The position numbers and the translations under genes were made by a program. A stretch of DNA of 22,389 bases, from contig CALXAZ010000181.1 of the NCBI GenBank assembly GCA_944386395.1, positions 1 through 22,389 of the forward strand, written 5' to 3'. Of the stretch, positions 9,346-16,600 are shown one piece after another (within the stretch, counting starts at the first letter, position 1; each line of letters starts with the position of its first letter). The notes under the pieces were generated by a model that worked only from the letters and a program-made list of their open reading frames with translations, searched no databases and had not been told where the DNA came from. This stretch comes from an uncultured Clostridia bacterium (GTDB lineage Bacteria > Bacillota > Clostridia > Oscillospirales > JAAYOS01).

Positions 9346-10332
9346 TCAAAGCTTTATTTCTGTTCTACATGTTCCAGTTTCAGCAAAATCCTTTAGTCCT
9401 CTCAGGGCACATTCCACCATGCTTTCAACCGCAACATCAGTATAAAATGCCATATGCTGTGTCATTATAACATTTTTAAACTGACGGAGATATGCTATCT
9501 CTCTATTTCTGATTATATCGTTTCTCCTATCAAAATGGAATATTCCCTCTTCATTTTCTACAACATCTACCGCGAGAGCTCCGATTTTTCCACTTTCAAT
9601 TCCGGATATAAGAGCTTCTATCTCCATCAGTTCCCCGCGGGCACAGTTTATCAGCACAACTCCATTGCGCATTTTTTCAATACTTTTGCTGTCGACCATG
9701 TGATAAGTCTCCTCTGTTAGGGGCGTGTGAAAAGAAATTATATCGCTCTCTCTATATAGTGTATCAAGGTCTACATACTTGGCATATTTTTTTGCCTGGT
9801 CATTTTCAAACTTATCATATCCCAGCATCTTGCATCCAAAACCACTCAGGTCCTTCATCACTTCGCGTCCTATTCTCCCGGTCCCAACAATCCCTACCGT
9901 CATCCTTCCAAGCTCTTTTCCTCTGAGTCCATCAAGAGAATAGTCGTTTACCTGCTGCCGCCAAAGCGCCGGCTTATAATTTCTCAGCGACATCAATATG
10001 AGCATTACCGTATAATCTGCCACACCGCTTGGAGGATAGTCCGAGTTGCATATCCTCATCCCGATCTCTGCTGCATGTTTCAAATCAATATGATTTAGAC
10101 CAACCGTCCTTGTTGCATAGAATTTTATGCCTCTGTCGCGCAGACCATCAAGAATACCAGCTGTGATATTGCTAACCCCAAGAGTTGTCACTCCATCAAA
10201 GCCCCGTGCAAGCTCTATTGTCTTACTGTCCAGCACACCAGCAAAGCATTCTACATCCAGCCCAAGCTTTTCCGCAAATTCCCTAAAATATGGTGCTTCG
10301 TCTTCTCTTACTTCATACGCAAAAATCTTCAT
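9346..10332 (-). CDS. D-2-hydroxyacid dehydrogenase (D-lactate dehydrogenase/VanH-like)
   Basis: The 328-residue protein belongs to the D-isomer-specific 2-hydroxyacid dehydrogenases, which reduce 2-oxo acids with NADH in the cytosol. The nucleotide-binding motif is GTGRIG (150-155) with Asp173 at the end of strand 2, favouring NAD. The catalytic triad is present: R232 in CARGEL, E261 in VVENEEG and H293 in TQHMAFYT. Details such as HFDRR and MAFYTDVAVESM match fermentative D-lactate dehydrogenases and VanH. Pyruvate to D-lactate is the most likely reaction, regenerating NAD in fermentation. No D-Ala-D-Lac ligase or VanX is nearby, so glycopeptide resistance is not suggested. AGGAGG precedes the ATG. 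Only 25 bases separate the start from an upstream hairpin terminator, so its promoter is unclear. Confidence 0.9.
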   Translation of the reverse strand: MKIFAYEVREDEAPYFREFAEKLGLDVECFAGVLDSKTIELARGFDGVTTLGVSNITAGILDGLRDRGIKFYATRTVGLNHIDLKHAAEIGMRICNSDYPPSGVADYTVMLILMSLRNYKPALWRQQVNDYSLDGLRGKELGRMTVGIVGTGRIGREVMKDLSGFGCKMLGYDKFENDQAKKYAKYVDLDTLYRESDIISFHTPLTEETYHMVDSKSIEKMRNGVVLINCARGELMEIEALISGIESGKIGALAVDVVENEEGIFHFDRRNDIIRNREIAYLRQFKNVIMTQHMAFYTDVAVESMVECALRGLKDFAETGTCRTEIKL

Positions 10333-10357
10333 TTTGCCCTCCTTTTATCCAAACAAA

Positions 10358-10383
10358 ACGGCAGGCAGATATCCGCCTGCCGT
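10358..10383 (-). terminator. Intergenic terminator/attenuator between HD hydrolase and dehydrogenase genes
   Basis: ACGGCAGGC (10358-10366) pairs with GCCTGCCGT (10375-10383) around an 8-base loop. On the minus strand it is followed by TTTTGTTT. It lies six bases after one stop codon and 25 bases before the next ATG. Confidence 0.75.
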
Positions 10384-10389
10384 AATTTT

Positions 10390-10935
10390 TTATTTCAACT
10401 CTTCTTTTCTGGAAAACAGCTTGCTATATTTCAACTTACGGCAAAAATAATTCGCCGCCTCAAAGGTTGCACAGTATTTATCCACCATAGATACCACATA
10501 TGTCTCCATATACCTTGGAGAATGTATACAAGCCGGCCACATATGGTTTAGGATTATTTCTTCCTCTTTGTCGCTCAGCTCAGTAATCGTCCTAGCGTTA
10601 TCAAGCGCCTGCCTGGGATGTACAAACGTGTGCTTCACCCCATATTCCGAGGTTCTGTAATCATAAAAAAACAGATCATGCAGCAAGCCTGCGCGCGCAC
10701 ACGCACGTGTATCAAGCCCAAACTTCTCTGCCAGCAGGAACGAATAGTATGATACATTTATTACATGCTGTAATCTGCTGATATCCATGTGGTGAGGGCA
10801 TTCTCCAAGCCTCTGCACAAGCTCGTTTTCCATTAAATCTTTTACACAGTCGCTATATTCCTGTGCAAGCCTCTCGTTCATATCATCGAGATATATTCTC
10901 GAACCCATAGCTTTAATACAAACCAATGCTGCCAT
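10390..10935 (-). CDS. HD-domain phosphohydrolase
   Basis: The product (up to 181 residues) carries the metal-binding pattern of HD hydrolases: H57 in RLQHVINVS, H86-D87 in GLLHDLFF, further His at H106 (VHP) and H131 (NHMWP), and D152 in VDKYCA. Such enzymes hydrolyse phosphomonoesters or nucleotides; the substrate cannot be told. The N-terminus is uncertain. The ATG at 10935 has AGAGG directly abutting it, too close for a ribosome binding site, whereas a TTG three codons in (10926) is nine bases away. ATGs at codons 10 and 19 are also possible. It has its own promoter, is followed at once by a hairpin, and precedes the dehydrogenase gene by 57 bases. Confidence 0.82.
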   Translation of the reverse strand: MAALVCIKAMGSRIYLDDMNERLAQEYSDCVKDLMENELVQRLGECPHHMDISRLQHVINVSYYSFLLAEKFGLDTRACARAGLLHDLFFYDYRTSEYGVKHTFVHPRQALDNARTITELSDKEEEIILNHMWPACIHSPRYMETYVVSMVDKYCATFEAANYFCRKLKYSKLFSRKEELK

Positions 10936-11029
10936 CCTCTTCTATAAAGTAGTCGGTAAATAGTATATCCTGTCATTGCCCCACATCTGGAGCTACAGCT
11001 GTCCGCTGTCATTTTTCCAAATCCCGTTT

Positions 11030-11058
11030 ATTATACCATAAATGCGCGGGGGTTGCAA
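11030..11058 (-). promoter_or_regulatory. Promoter of the HD hydrolase gene
   Basis: Read on the minus strand: TTGCAA (11058-11053), 17 bases, perfect TATAAT (11035-11030), with TGG before the -10. The -35 box is the centre of the palindrome at 11042-11069. The leader to the start codon is about 90 bases. Confidence 0.65.
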
Positions 11059-11069
11059 CCCCCGCGCAT
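11042..11069 (-). terminator. Perfect 28-base palindrome, terminator of the P-type ATPase-like gene
   Basis: Two perfect 14-bp arms (11042-11055, 11056-11069) contain GCGCGGGGG/CCCCCGCGC. It lies 17 bases after the stop codon. The T-tract is poor (ATTTATGG), so termination may be imperfect, and its centre doubles as the next gene's -35 box. Confidence 0.65.
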
Positions 11070-11085
11070 AAATATACAAAATTTT

Positions 11086-13641
11086 CTAGCTATTTACCCA
11101 ATTTGCTGCTATGACATGCGGAATTACCCACAGGAGCATGTACACTAGCAGATTTGTAGGCGACGCTGCAACTGGCGAATGGGAGTACACCAGATAGAAC
11201 ATAAGCATCACCCCTACAATAACGCTTATAAGCGTAAGCATAGTACAAATTCGTACAGCTCTGCCAAGATTTCTTGCACATACAACACATTCAGCTACAT
11301 GCGACAATCCATCACGACTTATAACAGCTACAGGACGCCGGGAAAATTCTCTATCCTCGCTTGAAAGTGCAAGCCTGTCCTCTATCGGTGGAAAGTCAAT
11401 TGAATCTGCTGTTACCTTAAATTTTGTTTCTATCATTGCCGGATTAATGTTAAAGTCACGTGTTGCAAAAACAGGCGTTATACGATGATATACAAGCATA
11501 TTGAGCGCGTTTTTCACGCTGTTTGTTGTGTTATATTTCATCGCAAATATGCCTGCAAGCTCTAAATTTACAGCAACGAATACTGCATTAGGAGAGTTTA
11601 TCTCATGCGGCACCTTTATTCCTGTGCGCATCATAAAGGCGGCTGTCCCCACAAGCACATTATCTCCTCCTACTTCGCCTCCAATTCCTCCGTTTTCAAA
11701 AAACTTGAAATTCAGGACATTGCGCTCTGTCAATCCCTGATTTTTAAGAAGCTCTCCAAAAGGACGAGTTAAAGCAGAATTTGATCTTGCTACTATACTG
11801 GCAGTATATATAACAATCTTTTCAGCTGTATATCCTCCAAATATCTTCAGACCATTAATTGCAACACTCCCTGGCGGAAAAAGATCCCCATCAGTGATAA
11901 CAAGGTTATCAGATACCGCCATTCTTATTGCGGCACTCCATCCAGTTATCGCCTCCCCAAGCGACCCGAGACGCTTCGCTGCCTTATTAAACGGCATATA
12001 AAACGGAAGGCATAGCGTCAGCGGTGATGCAACTGCGCTTACCGCCGAAAGGCACCACAAAAATCTCTGCGGTTCTCCTCTACCTACTGATGACATAACT
12101 GCAAACAGTATACATGCAACTATAAACAGCGGAGCCGCAAAACGCCACAGCCTGCGCGTTATATCAAGCTGTTCTGTCTGATTTACAAAATAGTCCGCAT
12201 TCCCCGACTTTGTCTTTACCAGTGCATCCGATCCATTATATATTCCGTCCTCCAGCGTGACAACATATGGCTTTGAAATACCAGCAACAGTTCGGTAGCT
12301 CCTTATTCGCCCGGTATCATACATATGGTTAAACAAGGACGCGCAAAATAACGACGCCGAGGTTACGATTGTATATGGATAATACCCCTCCCACGTTGGA
12401 AAAGCAATGATTGAAACAGCGTGCAAAAGAGACACCACCGAAGAAAATGCAACTACGCTCTCCATATTCGGGTGTAATTTGATAATATCATATATTCCAG
12501 ATACCAATACATCCACATTCAGCAGCATTATAAACACCTGCAATGCCACACATATAAACAGAAATGTATAAGGCTTTCGAAAATATTCAAGCGACTCTGG
12601 TAATGGCAGCCCTAGCTTTGGCGCAAACATTATGTAGCATAGAGGTATCATTAACAGTATACTTACAGCAAACCTGAGCCGTCTTCTACCTATTCTTGCA
12701 ATTATCTCTTTGGCAGAGTCGGCAGCTGGTATGCTCTCCTCCTCCTCTACAAGAGCAATAAGAGGCTTTGGTTCCTCAAAATCATCATCTTCCTGGTCCT
12801 CATACTCCGGTTCATCCTGCTTTGCTCGGCGGTGGAATAAGCCTCTTTTTTTACCATTCCCACTTTCCCTGTCTTCCTTTGGGAACAGCTCATCCAGCTT
12901 CATCTTGCTCCCAGCATCTTCGCTAACCGGTTGGCTAGTCTCTCCAGCAGTCCCCTCTTTTACCTGCTCAATTATTCGGTCTACATCACGCTCTTCGGGG
13001 GACAGCTTTACCTCCTGCACGTCGTCTGGTCCCTTTTTCTGTTTTGGGTTATTTTGCGTGACTTTTGTGACGATCTCTCTCTCGTCAGAAATCCGCTTTG
13101 GTACCGATCCCTTCTTTTTTTCTTCTTCCTGAAAATATTTTATAAAATCCTCGCCAAACAGCGCGTTTGCCCGTTCCTCATCGCGCTCAAAACTGGCATC
13201 TGCCTCGTCAAACTCCTCATCCCTCCTACGTGAAAATAGCCCTCGACGTTTCTTGTTTTTTTCTGAAGCACGTCTTGTCCTTTCTCCAATATTGGACAGA
13301 TCTGCTGGCATTGACCTTGCCGCATCAGCGTTTTTCTCAATATTCTGGGGCACCACCTCGGCAATTTTCTCTTCTGCCTTAGAGGCTTTATCGGTCTTTT
13401 CTACATCTGAGCTTATATTCCCTATCTGCTGTGGTTTTTCGCCCGCAAACATCTCGATTGTTTCCCTTTTCAGATCAAGCAAAGACTTCTCCGCAGCTTT
13501 ACCACTTTCCAAAGCCTCTCCTTTACCGAATTCTGCCAAAATATCATCTACTGAAAATTCGCTGCTATCCGCTGTCTGAACACCCTTCAGCAATTCGGAG
13601 GTGTCCCACAAATTATTCTTTTTCCCATTATTCTCAGCCAT
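11086..13641 (-). CDS. Degenerate P-type ATPase-like membrane protein with long charged N-terminal region
   Basis: The 851-residue protein has two parts. Residues 1-318 are low-complexity, highly charged and probably disordered, with two copies of a K-R-G-L-F-x-R-R motif. From 323 the layout follows a P1B/P-type ATPase: four helices (323-438), an actuator-like stretch (452-495), two helices (499-550), a cytoplasmic P/N-like region (575-770) and two C-terminal helices (797-848). The catalytic signatures are lost. CPC is SPL in ASPLTLCLP (538-546), DKTGT is replaced by DGDLF (584-588), and TGES and GDGxND are absent. The nucleotide-domain end NVLVGTAAFM (661-670) is still recognisable. It is unlikely to pump ions; a scaffold or regulatory role is inference. 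It lies 24 bases behind rlmB with AGGAGG before the ATG, so the two form an operon. Confidence 0.72.
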   Translation of the reverse strand: MAENNGKKNNLWDTSELLKGVQTADSSEFSVDDILAEFGKGEALESGKAAEKSLLDLKRETIEMFAGEKPQQIGNISSDVEKTDKASKAEEKIAEVVPQNIEKNADAARSMPADLSNIGERTRRASEKNKKRRGLFSRRRDEEFDEADASFERDEERANALFGEDFIKYFQEEEKKKGSVPKRISDEREIVTKVTQNNPKQKKGPDDVQEVKLSPEERDVDRIIEQVKEGTAGETSQPVSEDAGSKMKLDELFPKEDRESGNGKKRGLFHRRAKQDEPEYEDQEDDDFEEPKPLIALVEEEESIPAADSAKEIIARIGRRRLRFAVSILLMIPLCYIMFAPKLGLPLPESLEYFRKPYTFLFICVALQVFIMLLNVDVLVSGIYDIIKLHPNMESVVAFSSVVSLLHAVSIIAFPTWEGYYPYTIVTSASLFCASLFNHMYDTGRIRSYRTVAGISKPYVVTLEDGIYNGSDALVKTKSGNADYFVNQTEQLDITRRLWRFAAPLFIVACILFAVMSSVGRGEPQRFLWCLSAVSAVASPLTLCLPFYMPFNKAAKRLGSLGEAITGWSAAIRMAVSDNLVITDGDLFPPGSVAINGLKIFGGYTAEKIVIYTASIVARSNSALTRPFGELLKNQGLTERNVLNFKFFENGGIGGEVGGDNVLVGTAAFMMRTGIKVPHEINSPNAVFVAVNLELAGIFAMKYNTTNSVKNALNMLVYHRITPVFATRDFNINPAMIETKFKVTADSIDFPPIEDRLALSSEDREFSRRPVAVISRDGLSHVAECVVCARNLGRAVRICTMLTLISVIVGVMLMFYLVYSHSPVAASPTNLLVYMLLWVIPHVIAANWVNS

Positions 13642-13665
13642 GTCATTCCTCCTCTGCCTAAAATG

Positions 13666-14490
13666 TCAGTTTGCCTTTTTTATCCTCTGTCTAACAGCCT
13701 CGTATATGATTATTGCTGCCGCGGCCGAAGCATTGAGCGAATCTATCTTTCCAAACATTGGTATTGAAACCAGATAATCACATTCATTCATCACTAACCG
13801 GCTTATCCCGTCACCCTCAGAACCTATAACTATTGCAGCGGGTACAGTCATGTCGACATCGTATATGCCAGTATCCTCTCCACCCGCAGCGCCGAATATC
13901 CAGAAACCCTCTTCTTTCAGCTTTTTCAAAAAAGCAGTGATATTTGATACCTTTGCAACCGGTATATGCTCCACAGCCCCAGCTGAAGCCTTTGCCACAG
14001 TAGCCGTGAGACCGGCGCTCCTACGCTTAGGAATAACAACCGCGTCAGCCCCCGCAACCTCTGCCGTCCTGATTATCGCGCCCAAATTATTTGGATCGGT
14101 TATTTTATCACAAACTATTATAAGCGGAATTTTTCCCGGTTCAATACCTGTCAGTATATCATCAATATCAGCATATTCTCTAACAGGCATAGTTGCTATA
14201 ACGCCCTGATGAGCACGGGTAAGGCTCATTTGATCCAGCTTTTTCCTATCAACCTCAATTATTGAAGCACCGTCATTCCTTGCCTGGGCTATAAGATGGC
14301 GAAGGGCAGAGTCCTGCCCATCCTTTGAGACGTAAAGCTTGTCTATTTTTCTGCCCGCTTTTATTGCCTCGGTCACCGGGTTTCTTCCTTCAATTATACC
14401 ATCTGCTCCCGTTTCAAAATCCCCACTCCGCCCAAATTCAGCCTTTTTATTTTGTTTGCCGGTTCCAAATCTCCGCCTGCTATCGTCCAT
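13666..14490 (-). CDS. rlmB: SpoU/TrmH-family 23S rRNA 2'-O-methyltransferase (RlmB)
   Basis: The 274-residue protein methylates ribose 2'-OH using S-adenosylmethionine; RlmB acts on G2251 of 23S rRNA. The N-terminal substrate-binding domain begins EGRNPVTEAIKAG (34-46). The three SPOUT knot motifs follow: DPNNLGAIIRTAE (132-144), VIGSEGDGIS (221-230) and IPMFGKIDSLNASAAAAI (243-260). The first 30 residues are a basic extension typical of Gram-positive homologues. The ATG has AAGGA about ten bases upstream. It is the first gene of a two-gene operon with the P-type ATPase-like gene. YacO/TrmH paralogues share these motifs, so the exact target nucleotide is inferred from family resemblance. Confidence 0.9.
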   Translation of the reverse strand: MDDSRRRFGTGKQNKKAEFGRSGDFETGADGIIEGRNPVTEAIKAGRKIDKLYVSKDGQDSALRHLIAQARNDGASIIEVDRKKLDQMSLTRAHQGVIATMPVREYADIDDILTGIEPGKIPLIIVCDKITDPNNLGAIIRTAEVAGADAVVIPKRRSAGLTATVAKASAGAVEHIPVAKVSNITAFLKKLKEEGFWIFGAAGGEDTGIYDVDMTVPAAIVIGSEGDGISRLVMNECDYLVSIPMFGKIDSLNASAAAAIIIYEAVRQRIKKAN

Positions 14491-14516
14491 ATTTCAAAAT
14501 TCCTTTTTGTCAAAAT

Positions 14517-14544
14517 TTTCTATCAATTTTTAACATATATTCAA
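14517..14544 (-). promoter_or_regulatory. Candidate rlmB promoter
   Basis: Read on the minus strand: TTGAAT (14544-14539), 16 bases, TAGAAA (14522-14517). The start would be about 20-25 bases before the ATG. The -10 match is modest. Confidence 0.4.
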
Positions 14545-14568
14545 CACAAAATTTCCCCTGTTTTAGTA

Positions 14569-14577
14569 TGCTATAAT
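14569..14577 (+). promoter_or_regulatory. Extended -10 element upstream of the small gene
   Basis: TGCTATAAT is a perfect extended -10, but no good -35 stands 16-18 bases upstream. A second candidate, TTTAAG (14691-14696), 17 bases, TATAAC (14714-14719), lies nearer the gene. Either would transcribe through the hairpin at 14760-14784. Confidence 0.4.
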
Positions 14578-14759
14578 ATCCCATTTTTCTCTTTTTTGAA
14601 GCGCAAAATCCGTATACAGCTTAAAATTTTATTATTTATCGACATTATAACACAAACGGTCGTCATTTAAAAGGTATGGTATTTATTTTCTTTAAGCAGA
14701 TACAAGTAATACCTATAACTATAAAAGCTACCACGAAAAAGATTTTTTACAAAACATAT

Positions 14760-14784
14760 AAAACCGGACAAAATCCTGTTTTTT
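14760..14784 (+). terminator. Possible leader terminator (attenuator) before the small gene
   Basis: AAAACCGGA (14760-14768) pairs with TCCTGTTTT (14774-14782) with one mismatch and a 5-base loop, running into six T. It ends about 16 bases before the ribosome binding site of the small gene. The stem is AT-rich and weak. Confidence 0.4.
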
Positions 14785-14812
14785 CGGGAAAACTACTCAT
14801 GGAGGTGATAAA

Positions 14813-14989
14813 ATGAAAGAAAACAAAAAAAGCTCTGCTTCCGCAGAAAAAGAGGCGTCCAGAAAGCTTTTAAATATTCGCCCTCAAGCGGCAGTATTCC
14901 CCGACAAGCGCCGCCACAGCGGAGCACCGATTGCCGGTGAGTATCAGGTAAAGGAAGCAAAAGAATGGGTTGACCAGCATAAGATGTAG
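14813..14989 (+). CDS. Small 58-residue protein, DUF3787-like
   Basis: A 58-codon frame starts at ATG 14813 behind a near-perfect ribosome binding site, GGAGGTGAT (14801-14809), and ends with TAG at 14987-14989. The Lys-rich N-terminus (MKENKKSSASAEKEASRK) is followed by NIRPQAAVFPDKRRHSGAPI and ends with VKEAKEWVDQHKM. The VxEAKEWVD tail resembles, from memory, DUF3787, a family of short clostridial proteins of unknown function. It is hydrophilic, with no membrane segment or cysteine, and presumably cytosolic. It is short enough to be missed by length-filtered annotation. It precedes the VOC gene but is separated from it by that gene's own promoter. Confidence 0.8.
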   Translation: MKENKKSSASAEKEASRKLLNIRPQAAVFPDKRRHSGAPIAGEYQVKEAKEWVDQHKM

Positions 14990-14997
14990 CTTTGCCC

Positions 14998-15026
14998 TTG
15001 TATACTCTCCCCTTTTAGTGTATAAT
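14998..15026 (+). promoter_or_regulatory. Promoter of the VOC/Nudix genes
   Basis: TTGTAT (14998-15003), 17 bases, perfect TATAAT (15021-15026). The start would be near 15033, about 50 bases before the VOC start codon. Confidence 0.75.
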
Positions 15027-15081
15027 TTTTTTGAATAGCTCTTTTCTGAGCAAATAAAAAATTTCAGGGGGAAAGTACAAA

Positions 15082-15465
15082 ATGTTTAACGGCTATCATC
15101 ACATCGGTCTCTATGTCCATGATATGGATAAAAGCCTCAAATTTTACACCGATGGTCTGGGTGGAGAGATAACTTTCAGCTTTCCAATGGGAAACTCGGG
15201 TAAAACCATCTATCTTGTTGATCTTGGAGGGAACGCTGTTGTAGAGCTCATACCTCGCGGAAACGGCGAGGCTGAATCAAATGCCCATTGGGCTCACATT
15301 GCACTCTCTACATCAGATGCACGGGCTGCTTTTGATAAGGCAATAGCGGCGGGCGCCATCTGCCAAAGCGCTCCAAACGATGCAATGCTTGGCACTATGA
15401 GTGTTGCAAACGCATTTGTACTCGGTCCGGATGGAGAAGTTATCGAACTTTTCGAGGTAAAATAA
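15082..15465 (+). CDS. VOC-superfamily protein, glyoxalase I-like
   Basis: The 127-residue protein has the two beta-alpha-beta-beta-beta modules of the vicinal oxygen chelate fold and the length of bacterial glyoxalase I. The four glyoxalase metal ligands appear conserved: H7 (HIGLYV), E55 (VVELI), H72 (HIALS) and E122 (EVIELFEV), close to E. coli GloA H5/E56/H74/E122. Glyoxalase I converts the methylglyoxal-thiol hemithioacetal to a thioester in the cytosol. Glutathione is often absent in Clostridia, so another thiol or another VOC reaction is possible. AGGGGGAAAG precedes the ATG, and a Nudix gene follows 42 bases later, probably co-transcribed. Confidence 0.85.
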   Translation: MFNGYHHIGLYVHDMDKSLKFYTDGLGGEITFSFPMGNSGKTIYLVDLGGNAVVELIPRGNGEAESNAHWAHIALSTSDARAAFDKAIAAGAICQSAPNDAMLGTMSVANAFVLGPDGEVIELFEVK

Positions 15466-15469
15466 AACA

Positions 15470-15495
15470 AAATGCCTTGCAAGACACAGGCATTT
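15470..15495 (+). other. Hairpin between VOC and Nudix genes
   Basis: AAATGCCT (15470-15477) pairs with AGGCATTT (15488-15495) around a 10-base loop. There is no T-tract and the Nudix ribosome binding site follows directly, so it may modulate translation or processing rather than terminate. Confidence 0.45.
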
Positions 15496-15507
15496 AGAGG
15501 GACTGCC

Positions 15508-16038
15508 ATGAATATACAAATAACCGAAGCCGATATCGGTTTGGGGGACGCAAAGCGCCTTCTTCGTCCATCCAGACAGGCTTCACGCGGCGTCCTGTAT
15601 AACGGTGAGGGCAAGATAGCATTGCTTCTCATGAAGCCCTCCGGCTGCTATAAGCTTCCAGGCGGAGGGGTAGAAAAGGGGGAATCTCCCGCAGATGCTT
15701 TTTTGCGAGAGACAAGGGAAGAAACTGGCTATCGCTCTAAAATAACAGCATATTTTGGCACAATTGAAGAGCATAAATATCGGAATCATTTTTTCCAGTT
15801 GTCACACTGTTTTGCAGCAAAAGCTGTCGGAGCCCCAGGTTCGACACACCTGACGAGGGCTGAAAGAAGGCTTGGTTTTTCTCTCGAATGGATGAGACCA
15901 GATTCGGCTGTTGCCATGATGGAGGACATGTTCCATCAGCGCACTGAATACAGTCTCCGATTTCTCCTTTTGAGGGAAAAAGCAATAATCTCCAATTATT
16001 TATATCTACAAGAAAAAAACTCTTTAAAAACACACTGA
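15508..16038 (+). CDS. Nudix hydrolase
   Basis: The 176-residue protein contains a complete Nudix box G-x5-E-x7-REUxEExGU at residues 53-75 (GGVEKGESPADAFLRETREE, then TGY), which binds the catalytic metal. It hydrolyses a nucleoside diphosphate linked to another moiety; the substrate (oxidised nucleotide, sugar nucleotide or other) is not predictable. The N-terminal PSRQASRGVLYN leads into the first strand, and a C-terminal helix lies at 137-165. The ATG at 15508 is chosen because AGAGGGA (15496-15502) precedes it by five bases. An earlier in-frame ATG at 15472 lies in the hairpin stem and lacks such a site. Pairing with a glyoxalase-type protein suggests a small detoxification or house-cleaning unit, which is inference. 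Confidence 0.88.
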   Translation: MNIQITEADIGLGDAKRLLRPSRQASRGVLYNGEGKIALLLMKPSGCYKLPGGGVEKGESPADAFLRETREETGYRSKITAYFGTIEEHKYRNHFFQLSHCFAAKAVGAPGSTHLTRAERRLGFSLEWMRPDSAVAMMEDMFHQRTEYSLRFLLLREKAIISNYLYLQEKNSLKTH

Positions 16039-16092
16039 CCTCTGCTGTGGAAGAATCTTTTTAGAAGTCCTCCCTGCTCTACAAGGTCAGCT

Positions 16093-16126
16093 AAAAAGAG
16101 CTCCGTGAAATCACGGAGCTCTTTTT
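16093..16126. terminator. Strong bidirectional terminator
   Basis: AAAAAGAGCTCCGTG (16093-16107) pairs perfectly with CACGGAGCTCTTTTT (16112-16126): 15 bp with a 4-base loop. It directly abuts the stop codon of the minus-strand zinc-ribbon gene (16127) and follows the plus-strand Nudix gene. Confidence 0.92.
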
Positions 16127-16600
16127 CTATTTTTCTTCATCCTCTGTTTTACAGCCTTCGCAATCCTCGCAGCCGCAGTCACAGTCGCCAAAGTCAAGCT
16201 CAAGCTTCTGTCCGCAGTGTGGGCACTCAAAGCGCCCAGCATTAAACATTTCTTCTGTAACCTCGATGCTCTTCCCGCAGCTCGGGCAGTCCAGCTCCAG
16301 AGTCTCTACCTCGTCTTCCTCACCAGATCCGTGCCCACAGCTACAGGTCTCACTGTGCTCGTGTCCACAGCCACAATCCTCTCCTTCGAGAGAATCCATC
16401 AGGGAATCAAGATCGTCCTGGATCCCCTCCACATCCTCTTCCAGCCCATCGACATTGCCGCTTATATCATCTAACTCATCAGCAATCTCAACAATAGCGT
16501 CAATTATTCCGATAAGCAGCTTGCGTTCTGCCGTGCTTTCATCAAGACCAAGACCCTGAGCAAGCCCCTTGAGGTATGCTGCATGCTCTTTTATATCCAT
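16127..16600 (-). CDS. CD1247-type zinc-ribbon protein
   Basis: The 157-residue acidic protein has three visible parts. An N-terminal helical domain (1-70: KEHAAYLKGLAQGLGLD, then DELDDI) resembles the CD1247 N-terminal domain of Clostridia. A first Cys/His cluster follows (CGCGH, CSCGHG; 76-91). Then a classic zinc ribbon with CPSC (105-108) and CPHC (126-129), and a Cys-rich tail (CDCGCEDCEGC, 140-150). Function is unknown; metal or nucleic acid binding is plausible. The ATG at 16600 is chosen for GGAGAA five bases upstream; a longer upstream reading frame looks spurious. It is the last gene of the efp operon, 82 bases after efp, an order I recall from other Clostridia, so a translation-linked role is possible. 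Confidence 0.82.
   Translation of the reverse strand: MDIKEHAAYLKGLAQGLGLDESTAERKLLIGIIDAIVEIADELDDISGNVDGLEEDVEGIQDDLDSLMDSLEGEDCGCGHEHSETCSCGHGSGEEDEVETLELDCPSCGKSIEVTEEMFNAGRFECPHCGQKLELDFGDCDCGCEDCEGCKTEDEEK

Larger units (their letters stand above)
14491..14812. other. 322-base divergent intergenic region
   Basis: AT-rich. It holds a candidate rlmB promoter (14517-14544, minus), an extended -10 (14569-14577, plus), another plus-strand -35/-10 pair (14691-14719), and a hairpin with a T-tract (14760-14784). I see no tRNA or other coding frame. Confidence 0.6.

Noticed and set aside
9346..10332. VanH-like dehydrogenase as a sign of a glycopeptide resistance cluster
   Set aside because: No D-Ala-D-Lac ligase, VanX-type dipeptidase or VanRS pair is adjacent. 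An ordinary fermentative D-lactate dehydrogenase explains the sequence.
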